From JBBQNJ01 sp038329845 (GTDB lineage: Bacteria; Planctomycetota; Phycisphaerae; Tepidisphaerales; Tepidisphaeraceae): a stretch of DNA of 64,000 nt. The notes below the pieces were generated by a model. That model was not told the origin of the DNA and searched no databases. It saw nothing but the letters and a program-made list of their open reading frames with translations. Where the stretch lies: positions 1 through 64,000 of the forward strand of contig JBBQNJ010000014.1 in assembly GCA_038329845.1 (NCBI GenBank), written 5' to 3'. Position numbers and translations under genes: made by a program. This document shows positions 17,596 to 25,792 of the stretch, piece by piece (positions within the stretch are counted from its first letter, which is position 1; every line of letters begins with the position of its first letter).

Positions 17596-18450
17596 CTAGG
17601 CGACAAGCGACTCGAGGACGGGCCGCATCGCCGGAACAGCCGACGCATCGGAGAGCACCGGCAGATCCTGCGAAAACTCCACCGGCGCCTCGATGATGGT
17701 CGTCTCCGATTCTAGCTGCTTGCGGGCCGCGGCTTTGCGGATTCGACGGGTCCGGCCCACGGTCTGCTGGTCCACGGTGGCCTTGCGGGTGCGGTTGGCA
17801 TTGGCGACGGTGACGGCCTCGGCGGCGTCGGGGGCGCACAGGTCGGCGCCGATCTCTTCGGCCAGACCTTCGGCCCGCTTGTAGATCCCGCCGCAGCACA
17901 TCACCTGCATCGACGGGCAACTATTCACATCGCGGAGGTAGTCGATCAATTTACGCACCGCCGGGACGCCGCTGGGCAGGGTTCCGAACATGACCAGCAG
18001 GTCGGGTCGGGTGTCGCCGATCAGCTTGAGGACTTCGTCATCGGGCACCCCGCCGCCGGCGAAGCGGACGGTCCACCCATCGGCCTCGAACAGATCGGCG
18101 CACAGTTGTCCGCCGAGTTCTTCCGGTTCGGCGTCGCCGCAGAAGATCAGCACTTTTCGGCCATTGTTTTCCGCCCGCTCGAGCCGGGCGGTAAGTTGAT
18201 CGGTCAGGGCGCGATTCAGGCGGGTGGCCAGGTTCAGCGCCGCCGTCGAGATGCGGTCGTCGCGGTAGAGCGCCTGAAGCAGCTCCATCGTCGGCCAGAT
18301 TAACCCGGTGAGCAGGTCGTAAGCGCCCACGCCGCAGACGATGGCGTCATCGACAACCTTGCGGGCGGCGGTGCGATCGCCGGCGAGCAGGGGCTCGAGA
18401 TAGCTACGGGACAGTTGGGGGGTGATCGACGATTGGGGGGTGAGGCTCAT
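17596..18450 (-). CDS. B12-binding-fold protein lacking the axial histidine
   Basis: The protein is 284 aa. The ATG at 18450 has GGAG 9 bp upstream. The N-terminal part (about 10-100) is the helical cap seen in methionine-synthase-type and MerR/CarH cobalamin modules (LEPLLAGDRTAARKVVDDAI, then LIWPTMELLQALYRDDRIS). The Rossmann-like domain (about 105-215) starts VLIFCGDAEPEELGGQLCAD. The usual DxHxxG or ExxHxxG motif that coordinates cobalt has Glu where His is expected. The tail is rich in Arg/Lys and then acidic, with no DNA-binding HTH. It may have lost B12 or bind another ligand. It has its own terminator and stands alone next to the convergent receiver gene, so a signalling role is possible but inferred. 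Confidence 0.8.
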   Translation of the reverse strand: MSLTPQSSITPQLSRSYLEPLLAGDRTAARKVVDDAIVCGVGAYDLLTGLIWPTMELLQALYRDDRISTAALNLATRLNRALTDQLTARLERAENNGRKVLIFCGDAEPEELGGQLCADLFEADGWTVRFAGGGVPDDEVLKLIGDTRPDLLVMFGTLPSGVPAVRKLIDYLRDVNSCPSMQVMCCGGIYKRAEGLAEEIGADLCAPDAAEAVTVANANRTRKATVDQQTVGRTRRIRKAAARKQLESETTIIEAPVEFSQDLPVLSDASAVPAMRPVLESLVA

Positions 18451-18802
18451 GGACGCATCTCCGATTCCGGCGTCGGGTCGGTCCATCCGTTGAACCCACC
18501 CGATCCGAGGGTTTATGAGGTGGGGCGTCCATGCCCCGGTTTCACTTTCGTCGTCCACCTTCGGATGAAGATGGGTAATTTACGACACCCAATGAATCGG
18601 CACGGCGGCCTAAAAAACTTCTCTATTTTACCAAGATTTTCTAAATTGCCAAATGGAGATTCCAAATTCTAGATCTCAAATCCTTATTTTAAAGCATTTT
18701 AAGACTATAATCGAGACGCCGAATGCCCGATCCTGAAATTAACTATACGCAATTTCTGCGCTTTTCGACCCGGCAGAGCCCGTTTGGTACACTCCAATCC
18801 CC
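18451..18802. other. AT-rich promoter-containing gap before the sulfatase
   Basis: Positions about 18605-18725 are markedly AT-rich against the high-GC background. They contain a perfect TATAAT on the plus strand at 18706-18711. Nearer the sulfatase, TACACT at 18788-18793 ends 9 bases before the ATG, and there is no Shine-Dalgarno, so a leaderless message is possible. No small gene is supported. Confidence 0.45.
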
Positions 18803-20098
18803 ATGCAACGACCCAACATCCTCTACCTGCATTCCCACGACACCGGGCGATACCTTCAACCCTACGGCCACGCGATTCCCACGCCGGCGATTCAGCGACT
18901 CACCGAGCAGGGAACCCTCTTTCGCCAGGCTTTTTGTGCCGCCCCCACCTGCTCGCCCAGCCGGGCGGCGTTGCTGACGGGCCAGTCGGCTCACTCCTCA
19001 GGAATGCTGGGGCTGGCCCATCGCGGATTCGGGATGTCGGACTATTCCCGCCATATCGCCCATGTCCTGCGCCCGGCGGGGTATCAAAGCGTGCTGGCGG
19101 GCATGCAGCATATCGCCAAGGACGCAAACGTCATCGGCTACGACCGGGTCATGCCCGGCGGCGGCACGGGGGCCGAGACTCGCGCGGTGGAGTTCCTGGG
19201 ATCAGCGCCGAAGCAACCGTTTTTTCTTGACGTGGGGTTCAATCTTACCCATCGCGCCGGGGTCGGTTTCCATCGGCACCATGACCCGGCCGACCCGCGC
19301 TATTGCCTGCCCCCCGCTCCGCTGCCGGACACCCCCCGCACCCGCGCCGACATGGCCGAGTACAAGGCGTCGGCCCGGTCGCTGGACGACCATTATGCAA
19401 CCGTGCTGGGGGCGCTGGACCGCGCCGGGATTACCGACAACACCCTGGTCGTCTGCACGACCGACCATGGGATCGCGTTTCCCGCGATGAAATGCAATCT
19501 GACCGACCACGGCCTGGGCGTGTCGCTGATCATTCGCGGCCCGGCGGGCAGCGATTTCAACGGCGGGAAAGTCGTCGATGCGATGATCTCGCAGATCGAC
19601 ATCGTGCCGACGATTTGTCAATTGCTGGGTATCGCCGTACCCCCGTGGGTCGAGGGGCGCAGTTTCCTGCCGGTGATCCGCGGGGAAGCCGACGAGGTGA
19701 ACGACGAGATTTTCGGCGAGGTGAGCTATCACGCGGCCTATGAGCCTCAGCGGGCGGTGCGCACGCGGCGATGGAAATACATCCGGCGCTTCGGCGAGCG
19801 ATCGGCGCCGGTCATGCCCAACTGCGATGACTGCATCTCGAAAGACGAACTAGTGGCCCACGGCTGGCGCGATCGCGAGGTCGCGTTTGAACAGCTCTAC
19901 GATCTGGTGCTGGACCCCTGCGAATCGCGCAATCTCGTCGGCGCGGCGGATGAACCGGCGGCGCTGGCGGAAATGCGCCGGCGTCTGGAGGATTGGATGA
20001 AACGCACGAACGATCCGCTGTTGCAAGGCCCCGTCGCATTGCCGGCGGGTGGAATCACCACCGACCCGAGCCGCTTTAGTCCGGACGGTAAAAAATGA
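18803..20098 (+). CDS. Formylglycine-dependent sulfatase
   Basis: The protein is 431 aa. The active-site signature CSPSRAALLTGQ (near residue 54) carries the Cys that is oxidised to formylglycine. HDTGRYLQPYG at the N-terminus replaces the commoner metal-binding DD pair with H-D. TTDHGIAFPAMKCNLTDHG supplies the later metal ligands. There is no signal peptide, which is unusual for planctomycete sulfatases and suggests cytosolic use on imported oligosaccharides, unless the true start lies elsewhere. The last four bases overlap the next ORF (ATGA), so it is coupled to the glycoside hydrolase and probably removes sulfate from the same glycan. No formylglycine-generating enzyme is in the window. 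Confidence 0.93.
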   Translation: MQRPNILYLHSHDTGRYLQPYGHAIPTPAIQRLTEQGTLFRQAFCAAPTCSPSRAALLTGQSAHSSGMLGLAHRGFGMSDYSRHIAHVLRPAGYQSVLAGMQHIAKDANVIGYDRVMPGGGTGAETRAVEFLGSAPKQPFFLDVGFNLTHRAGVGFHRHHDPADPRYCLPPAPLPDTPRTRADMAEYKASARSLDDHYATVLGALDRAGITDNTLVVCTTDHGIAFPAMKCNLTDHGLGVSLIIRGPAGSDFNGGKVVDAMISQIDIVPTICQLLGIAVPPWVEGRSFLPVIRGEADEVNDEIFGEVSYHAAYEPQRAVRTRRWKYIRRFGERSAPVMPNCDDCISKDELVAHGWRDREVAFEQLYDLVLDPCESRNLVGAADEPAALAEMRRRLEDWMKRTNDPLLQGPVALPAGGITTDPSRFSPDGKK

Positions 20099-22107
20099 AC
20101 CCGCGATCCCTCGAATCCAGTTTGACGCTTCAAGACATTCAAGCCGATCCGGCCGAATCGCCGCTGTCCGGCGGATGGTGGTTTATCGGCGAATCGGAAT
20201 CTCAGAAACTCGTCTATTCCATCGAGCCGGGAACCCTGGCGGCGACCGACTGGCTCAGCGCCGACATGCTGCTGGACGGGGAGGAACTGGCGGTGTTTCA
20301 ACTCTCCCTGCGCGAGCGCGATCAAGGAGACGCGGCCCGACCGCCGCGGGAATTTCACCTGATCTTCGGGCTGCTCAATCAATGTTCGGCGCGGCTGCGG
20401 CTGGACTTGACGGACCTGAACCAGAACCGCTGGTCCCTGCCGCGAGAGGGGGCGTGTTTGAAGCGTCATTGCGGCGGCGATCGCGTCGAGGCCGAACGCG
20501 TGGATCGAATCACCCTGTCGGTGACTCGTCGCGGCGACCGGGCGGCGCGATGGTGCATGACGCCGTTGATGATAAGCGACCAAGAGCCGGCGTGGATGGG
20601 CGCGCTGGTCCTGCCCAAGGGCAAGCTGATCGACGAACTGGGCCAATGGGCGATCCGCGATTGGACCGGCAAGACCGGCTCGAGCGCCGCGGTGACTCGG
20701 CGGCTGAGATCACAGCGGCGCGATGCCGAGGCGGCGCGACTGCCCGAGGGATTCTCCCGTTGGGGCGGTTCGACTCGGGCCGCCAAACTCGAGCCGGGAA
20801 AATGTTTCCGAACCCACCATGACGGGCAGCGCTGGTGGTTAGTCGATCCCGACGGACATTTATTTTTCTCCGCCGGGCTGGACTGCGTTCGCCCGGGCAT
20901 CCCGGCCAATCACGGCAATCTGAAAGAAGCAGTGACCTGGCTTCCCGCTCGTAAAGGCCCCTACGCCGCGATCTATTCCGGCCAGCGATCGACCGAAGCG
21001 GTGGACTACCTTCGCGCCAACCTGATCCGCGCGTTCGGTGCCGACTGGCATGCGCAATGGGGCGCGATCGCGCTGGGGGAGATGCGGCGGCTGGGCTTCA
21101 ACACCGTGGCCAACTGGTCGGATTGGCAGATCGCCAAGGCCGGCGGATTCCCTTATGTGCGCCCGCTCGATGCCCGGCTGAAGCGAACGCCGGAAGTCTA
21201 CCGCGATTTTGTCGATGTTTTCGATCCGGCGTTCGAGCCGGACTGCCGCGACTTCGCTCAACAATTGCTTGAAACTCGCGACGATCCGGCCATGATCGGG
21301 TATTTCCTGATGAACGAGCCGAAGTGGGGCTTCGCCATCGAATCGCCCGCCGCGGGAATGCTCTTCACCACCGAAACCTGTCATGCCCGAGCGAATCTGG
21401 CGGAGCATCTGAAGACAAAGTATGGCGACAGCGCCGGCCTGACCAAGGCGTGGGGCATGGACACGACGCTCGAGGCGATCGGGCGGGGGAAATGGTCAAA
21501 ACCCCTGAGCGCCGCCGCCAAGTCCGATCTCGAGGCCTTCAGCACCGTGATGATCGAGCGGCTGTTCCATATTCTGAGCGCCGCCTGCCGGGCGGTCGAT
21601 CCCGATCACCTCAACCTCGGGGCGCGGTACTACACGCTTCCCCCGGAGTGGGCGTTGGCGGGAATGACCTGCTTCGACGTGTTCAGCATCAACAGCTACA
21701 CTGACCGCGCCCCGAAGGACAAGATCGACCGCATCGTCGAGCTAATGCATCGCCCGGTGATGATCGGGGAATGGCATTTCGGCGCGCTAGACGTGGGGCT
21801 GCCGGCCAGCGGCATCGGGCGCGTGAAGGATCAGGCAGCGCGGGGACAAGCATACCGCGTCTACTTTGAAGGTGCCGCGGCCCATCCCGGATGCGTCGGA
21901 GTCCATTACTTCACCATGTACGATCAAAGCGCCCTGGGCCGATTCGACGGCGAAAATTACAACATCGGCCTCTACGACATCTGCCACCGCCCGTACGAAC
22001 CGCTCTCCGAGGCGGCGGGTGAGAGCCACAAGGCGATGTACGCCGTGCGATCAGGACAACAACCCCCCTACGACCGGGCACCGAAGTATCTTTCGAAGCT
22101 GTTCTAG
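20095..22107 (+). CDS. Large GH-A clan glycoside hydrolase, agarase/beta-galactosidase-like
   Basis: The protein is 670 aa. The N-terminal 230 residues look like a beta-sandwich. The catalytic part opens with GQRWWLVDPDGHLFFSAGLD, a segment typical of GH50-type agarases and relatives. The proposed acid/base Glu lies in GYFLMNEPKWG, and the nucleophile Glu in VMIGEWHFGALD, near the C-terminal end as expected for a (beta/alpha)8 barrel of clan A. No signal peptide is visible. It overlaps the sulfatase by ATGA, which strongly suggests joint breakdown of a sulfated galactan-like or mixed glycan. The exact GH family and substrate are inferred, not proven. Confidence 0.8.
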   Translation: MNPRSLESSLTLQDIQADPAESPLSGGWWFIGESESQKLVYSIEPGTLAATDWLSADMLLDGEELAVFQLSLRERDQGDAARPPREFHLIFGLLNQCSARLRLDLTDLNQNRWSLPREGACLKRHCGGDRVEAERVDRITLSVTRRGDRAARWCMTPLMISDQEPAWMGALVLPKGKLIDELGQWAIRDWTGKTGSSAAVTRRLRSQRRDAEAARLPEGFSRWGGSTRAAKLEPGKCFRTHHDGQRWWLVDPDGHLFFSAGLDCVRPGIPANHGNLKEAVTWLPARKGPYAAIYSGQRSTEAVDYLRANLIRAFGADWHAQWGAIALGEMRRLGFNTVANWSDWQIAKAGGFPYVRPLDARLKRTPEVYRDFVDVFDPAFEPDCRDFAQQLLETRDDPAMIGYFLMNEPKWGFAIESPAAGMLFTTETCHARANLAEHLKTKYGDSAGLTKAWGMDTTLEAIGRGKWSKPLSAAAKSDLEAFSTVMIERLFHILSAACRAVDPDHLNLGARYYTLPPEWALAGMTCFDVFSINSYTDRAPKDKIDRIVELMHRPVMIGEWHFGALDVGLPASGIGRVKDQAARGQAYRVYFEGAAAHPGCVGVHYFTMYDQSALGRFDGENYNIGLYDICHRPYEPLSEAAGESHKAMYAVRSGQQPPYDRAPKYLSKLF

Positions 22108-22136
22108 TCCGCGAGCGACAGCGCAAGGGTCCACTC

Positions 22137-22331
22137 ATGGCGAAGATCGAGGTTCCGAAAAAATGCGGCAGGGTGCGGGTGGCGGTGACGCAGGGAAATA
22201 AGTACGTCGTCTGGAACGGCAAGCAGGGTCGAGGAGAGTTCGGGATTATCTGCCGCAATAAGCGCCAGGCGCAGGAGCTGTGCGAGAAAATCAACACCAA
22301 AGACCACGATGGAACGGTGATTCTCGATTGA
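22137..22331 (+). CDS. Small basic protein of unknown function
   Basis: The protein is 64 aa, 29 bp after the hydrolase stop. It is Lys/Arg-rich with three Cys (KKCGRVRV, GIICRNKRQ, QELCEKIN) but no CxxC pair. It appears to be a beta-strand half followed by a helix (NKRQAQELCEKIN), which could fit a small nucleic-acid-binding or DUF2188-like fold. I see no known signature. It is short, but codon use matches its neighbours and the frame is clean, so it is probably real. Confidence 0.55.
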   Translation: MAKIEVPKKCGRVRVAVTQGNKYVVWNGKQGRGEFGIICRNKRQAQELCEKINTKDHDGTVILD

Positions 22332-22442
22332 TGCCGCCGGGTTGCCATGATCCGCCGAGTCTGCTGCGCCTGTGCCTGGACGAACGGTGCCAGCGCCGGT
22401 GCGTATTGGGCGATGGTGCATCCGGGTGATATAATCGGCATC

Positions 22443-22670
22443 ATGACGCGATGCCTTCAAGCCCATCGTGCCGAGGCGATAGTGAATGCCGCGGGCGAGG
22501 TGACGATCTCCGGTCTGCCGTTCCCGCAAGGTCGGCGAGTCGAGGTGATCGTCTTGACGAACGAGCATCAGGAGAGTAGCCCGGGCTATCCCTTGCGGGG
22601 GCGCAAGCCGTTCCGCTATGATCGACCCGACGATCCGGTGGGCGAAGCCGATTGGGAAGACGGGCAATGA
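22443..22670 (+). CDS. Putative antitoxin of a VapBC-type pair
   Basis: The protein is 75 aa. The N-terminal half (QAHRAEAIVNAAGEVTISG) and the short strand RRVEVIVLT resemble the DUF2281/AbrB-like antitoxins paired with PIN toxins. The acidic C-terminal tail (RPDDPVGEADWEDG) would wrap the toxin. Its stop overlaps the toxin start as ATGA, the normal antitoxin-first order. I chose the ATG at 22443; an earlier in-frame ATG at 22347 would add sequence without similarity. Confidence 0.75.
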   Translation: MTRCLQAHRAEAIVNAAGEVTISGLPFPQGRRVEVIVLTNEHQESSPGYPLRGRKPFRYDRPDDPVGEADWEDGQ

Positions 22671-23062
22671 TCATACTGGATACGCAGGTGTGGGTGTGGT
22701 GGGTGAACGACGACAGGCAGTTGCCCGTTACACTGCGTTTGGCGCTGCAAACCAACGAGGACTCGGGTTTCGCGGTCAGCGCCATTTCGCTGCTTGAAGT
22801 AGCCCGCCTGGTCACGGCCGACAGACTCGTTCTTCCGTTGCCGGCGGAAGATTGGCTGCTCGCCGCTCTTCAATATCCGCGAATGTCCCTGGTGAATCTG
22901 ACCCCGGAAATCTGCGTGTTGTCCACGAAACTTCCCGAGCCGTTCCATCGAGATCCCGCCGACCGCCTGGTGGTGGCGACGGCCATCGCGCGCGATGCGG
23001 TGGTAGCGACCACCGACGCGAAGATCCGCGCGTATCCTCATGTGAGAACGCTCGAGTACTAG
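22667..23062 (+). CDS. PIN-domain toxin, VapC-type ribonuclease
   Basis: The protein is 131 aa, typical PIN length. The acidic catalytic set is visible: ILDTQVWVWW (first Asp), SLLEVARL (Glu), FHRDPADRLVVATA (Asp pair) and the late VATTDAKI Asp. Such toxins cleave tRNA or rRNA in the cytosol and are neutralised by the upstream antitoxin, which overlaps by 4 bp. The family with DTxVWxWW is common as an accessory type II toxin-antitoxin unit. It is followed by the DUF58 gene after 20 bp, but that is unlikely to be related in function. Confidence 0.9.
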   Translation: MIILDTQVWVWWVNDDRQLPVTLRLALQTNEDSGFAVSAISLLEVARLVTADRLVLPLPAEDWLLAALQYPRMSLVNLTPEICVLSTKLPEPFHRDPADRLVVATAIARDAVVATTDAKIRAYPHVRTLEY

Positions 23063-23082
23063 CCGGCACACGCCAGAGAAAA

Positions 23083-24006
23083 ATGCCAGCGGTCGCTGAA
23101 ACAACCGGAAACCCCCGCCGACAAGACGGCCAGTTGCTGCTGGACCCGGCCTTCATGGCCAAGCTGGACCAGCTTGACGTGGTGTCGCGCAAAATCCTGG
23201 CCGGGAAAATGAAGGGCGAGCGCCGAAGCAAGCGCCGCGGGCAGAGCGTCGAGTTCGCCGACTACCGCAATTACGTCGTGGGCGACGACCTACGCTTCAT
23301 CGACTGGAACGTGTACGCGCGGCTCGACCGGCTGTTCCTCAAGTTGTTTCTCGAGGAGGAAGACCTGGCGATGTACGTGCTGTGCGACGTATCCAAAAGC
23401 TGCGATTACGGCGACCCGCACAAAGCGACGTACATCAAGCAGGTGGCCGCGGCGCTGGGATACGTGGGATTGGTGAACTACAACCGGGTGATGATCGGGG
23501 CCGTCAGCGACACGCTGGTGGCCGACACCGGCGGCATGCGCGGGCGCCGCCGGGTCAACGCGATGATCGACTTCATCTCCAAGCTCCAGCCCGCCGGCGC
23601 GAGCGATCTCGGCGAGGCCGGCCGGCGGTTCGCGCTGCAGCATCGCCAAAAAGGCGTGCTGGTGGTCTTGAGCGACTTCTTCGACAAAGGGGGCTACGAA
23701 AATGCCCTGCGATATCTCTCCGGCGGACGGTACGACCTGTTCTGCGTGCAAATCCTCAGTCCCCAGGAGATCGAGCCGGACCTGAAAGGGGATTTGAAAC
23801 TGCGGGACCTGGAAGATGACGACACCGCCGAGGTGTCGATCACCCAGCCGCTGCTCAAGCAATACAAATCAAATCTCAACGCCTACTGCCTGGCGCTGAA
23901 GGAACACGTCACCCGCCGCGGCGGAACGTATCTGTTCACCAGCACCGCCGTCCCGTTTGACACGCTGGTGCTGAACTACCTTCGCCAGCGCGGCCTGCTG
24001 GGATGA
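23083..24006 (+). CDS. DUF58-domain protein
   Basis: The protein is 307 aa. The DUF58 hallmark RRGQSVEFADYRNYVVGDD followed by FIDWNVYARLDRLFLKLF is clear at about residues 48-85. The rest is a von Willebrand A-like fold (MYVLCDVSKSC with a degenerate MIDAS, then VVLSDFFD). DUF58 proteins usually sit with MoxR AAA ATPases and membrane VWA proteins, and are thought to act in assembly or folding of complexes. None of those partners is beside it here, so it may be the end of a dispersed cluster. It starts 20 bp after the PIN toxin. Confidence 0.9.
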   Translation: MPAVAETTGNPRRQDGQLLLDPAFMAKLDQLDVVSRKILAGKMKGERRSKRRGQSVEFADYRNYVVGDDLRFIDWNVYARLDRLFLKLFLEEEDLAMYVLCDVSKSCDYGDPHKATYIKQVAAALGYVGLVNYNRVMIGAVSDTLVADTGGMRGRRRVNAMIDFISKLQPAGASDLGEAGRRFALQHRQKGVLVVLSDFFDKGGYENALRYLSGGRYDLFCVQILSPQEIEPDLKGDLKLRDLEDDDTAEVSITQPLLKQYKSNLNAYCLALKEHVTRRGGTYLFTSTAVPFDTLVLNYLRQRGLLG

Positions 24007-24088
24007 TGGACGATCGCTGGCCGCGACGACAAGCCCCGCGGGGCAAGACTCCGGCGGCAAGAATCCCGCGGCACGGTGCACGGCGTCA

Positions 24089-24206
24089 CTAGTGCAGTGT
24101 CTCGGCCTGATGGCATCTGATGTTCAGTCGCAAAAAACTTGAAAAGTGCAAAACGAAGGATTTTCAGTCGAGCATGAGACGCACTATTTATGAGACACTA
24201 CATTAG
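24089..24206. mobile_element. Small MITE-like element with 15-bp terminal inverted repeats
   Basis: The ends at 24089-24103 and 24192-24206 are inverted repeats matching at 13 of 15 positions, with the shared core AGTGTCTC. Each end carries TA near its tip, as for TA-target elements. The 88 bp between are AT-rich and non-coding. It is either a miniature element or the remains of an insertion sequence. It occupies most of the 300-bp gap between the DUF58 and YeiH-family genes. Confidence 0.55.
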
Positions 24207-24306
24207 GTTATCACTTTCATAGAAACAACGTCTTTGTTTTATGTAAAGTCTTCTTCGATAATTCCTCCATCGCCGGCGGGTCGTCGGTGCAAAGGAGATT
24301 CGACTG

Positions 24307-25341
24307 ATGGCTCAGTTGCCCGTCAACCACATCGCGTTGCCCGAACTGGATCCCCCCAGGACTGCCGCCCTGGTGAGGCGTAATCGGCACCTCGTCAAGG
24401 CAGTCGCCGTCGCCGCGGTGCTGGGCGCGCTGATCGCGTTGGCATCCCCCGGAGCGGCGCTGGCGGTCGCCGTGGTCGTGGCGATGGTCGCCGGCAACCC
24501 GTTCGGCGGCAAAGGCCATTTCTTCTCGAAGTATCTGCTGCAAGGTTGCGTCGTGCTGCTGGGACTGAGCATGGATTTGCCGGTCATCCTTCATGCCGGG
24601 GCGCGCGGCTGGGTCTTCGCATCAGCGAGCATCGCCGCGACACTCGGGCTGGGATATGTCCTGGGCCGGCTCCTGCGGATCAACCGCAAAACCTCAGCAC
24701 TGATCTCAGCCGGGACGGCGATCTGCGGCGGATCCGCCATCGCGGCGGTCGGCAGCGTCCTTGCCGTCACCGAAACGGAAATCGCCGTCGCCATGGGGAT
24801 CGTCTTTATCCTCAACGGCGCTGCTTTGTATGTTTTTCCGTTGGTCGGTCACGCGCTGCACTTGACCCAGGAGCAGTTCGGCCTCTGGGCGGGCGTGGCG
24901 ATCCACGACATCTCATCCGTGGTCGGTGCCGCGGTGAGCTACGGCCCGGCGGCCCTCGAGACCGCCACCGCCGTGAAGCTGTCCAGATCCTTGTGGATCA
25001 TCCCGCTGGTGCTGGGAATGGGAATGACCCTCGGCCGCACCGTCCATGGCCCTGACCAGACCACCACGGCGGCGACTCCTCGGCGCCCACGGATACAACT
25101 CCCGTGGTTTATCGGGCTGTTCATGCTGGCGTCGTTGATCCGCAGCCTCTTCCCCATCGTCGCCGCCGCCGGACCTGCGGTGACCGCGGTGGCTCGCGGC
25201 GGCATGGTCGCGGTCTTGTTCATGATCGGCGCGGGTATCTCGCCAAAGGCCGTCGCCGCCGTGGGCTGGCGGGCGGCGATCCAGGCGATCGCGCTGTGGC
25301 TGTTCGTCAGCGTCGTGTCGCTGATCGTGATCCTGCGATAG
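24307..25341 (+). CDS. YeiH/UPF0324-family putative sulfur-compound exporter
   Basis: The protein is 344 aa and hydrophobic, with about ten membrane helices in the inner membrane. Family landmarks are the LLQGCVVLLGLSMDL helix, ISAGTAICGGSAIAAV, and the WAGVAIHDISSVVGAA segment, all hallmarks of the conserved hypothetical-698/YeiH family annotated as sulfate or organosulfonate exporters. The transported compound is not established. It lies convergent to the CysO-like carrier gene with only 7 bp between stops, so the sulfur theme of this locus may not be accidental. Composition is like the neighbours. Confidence 0.88.
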   Translation: MAQLPVNHIALPELDPPRTAALVRRNRHLVKAVAVAAVLGALIALASPGAALAVAVVVAMVAGNPFGGKGHFFSKYLLQGCVVLLGLSMDLPVILHAGARGWVFASASIAATLGLGYVLGRLLRINRKTSALISAGTAICGGSAIAAVGSVLAVTETEIAVAMGIVFILNGAALYVFPLVGHALHLTQEQFGLWAGVAIHDISSVVGAAVSYGPAALETATAVKLSRSLWIIPLVLGMGMTLGRTVHGPDQTTTAATPRRPRIQLPWFIGLFMLASLIRSLFPIVAAAGPAVTAVARGGMVAVLFMIGAGISPKAVAAVGWRAAIQAIALWLFVSVVSLIVILR

Positions 25342-25348
25342 CCTCGCT

Positions 25349-25624
25349 TCAGCCGCCGGCGATCGCGGGCACGATGCTGATCTCATCGCCCGCGGCGACG
25401 GGAGTGTCGAGATTCTTCAGGTGGCGGATGTCTTCGTCATTGAGATAGATATTGACGAAGCGATTGAGTTGTCCGGGGGATTTGAACAATCGGGTTTCGA
25501 TCCCCGGGGCCTGGGTTTTGAGCGCATCGAGAACCTGGGCGATGGTGTCCCCCGCGGCGTCAACTGCATCGACCCCGCCGGTAAAAGTTCGTAGCGGCGA
25601 TGGGATTCGGACTTTGATGCTCAT
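25349..25624 (-). CDS. CysO-like MoaD/ThiS-family sulfur carrier protein
   Basis: The protein is 91 aa, a beta-grasp ubiquitin-like fold. The sequence pattern IPSPLRTFTGG, FVNIYLNDEDIRHL and the C-terminus EISIVPAIAGG closely follows mycobacterial CysO, the carrier whose C-terminal glycine is converted to a thiocarboxylate that donates sulfide in cysteine synthesis. The di-glycine end is intact and is the last residue, so no protease trimming is needed. The ATG at 25624 was chosen; the open frame upstream has no homology. It lies downstream of a ThrC-like gene and a secreted protein on the same strand, with 168 bp to the latter. No CysM, Mec or MoeB homologue is in view. Confidence 0.9.
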   Translation of the reverse strand: MSIKVRIPSPLRTFTGGVDAVDAAGDTIAQVLDALKTQAPGIETRLFKSPGQLNRFVNIYLNDEDIRHLKNLDTPVAAGDEISIVPAIAGG

Positions 25625-25792
25625 GGATTTATCTCTCGGATCGCCCGGCCGTAACACTTCAGCCGTCTGCCGCGATTCCCGTCTTTGCCTCCAGTCAAGT
25701 TGGGTCTGTCTGCTGACCCGCGATATCAGCCTCAGAATCAACGTGCCGGCATTTGGCTGAAATGTGACATCCGGCCGCTCGGGCATGACGAC

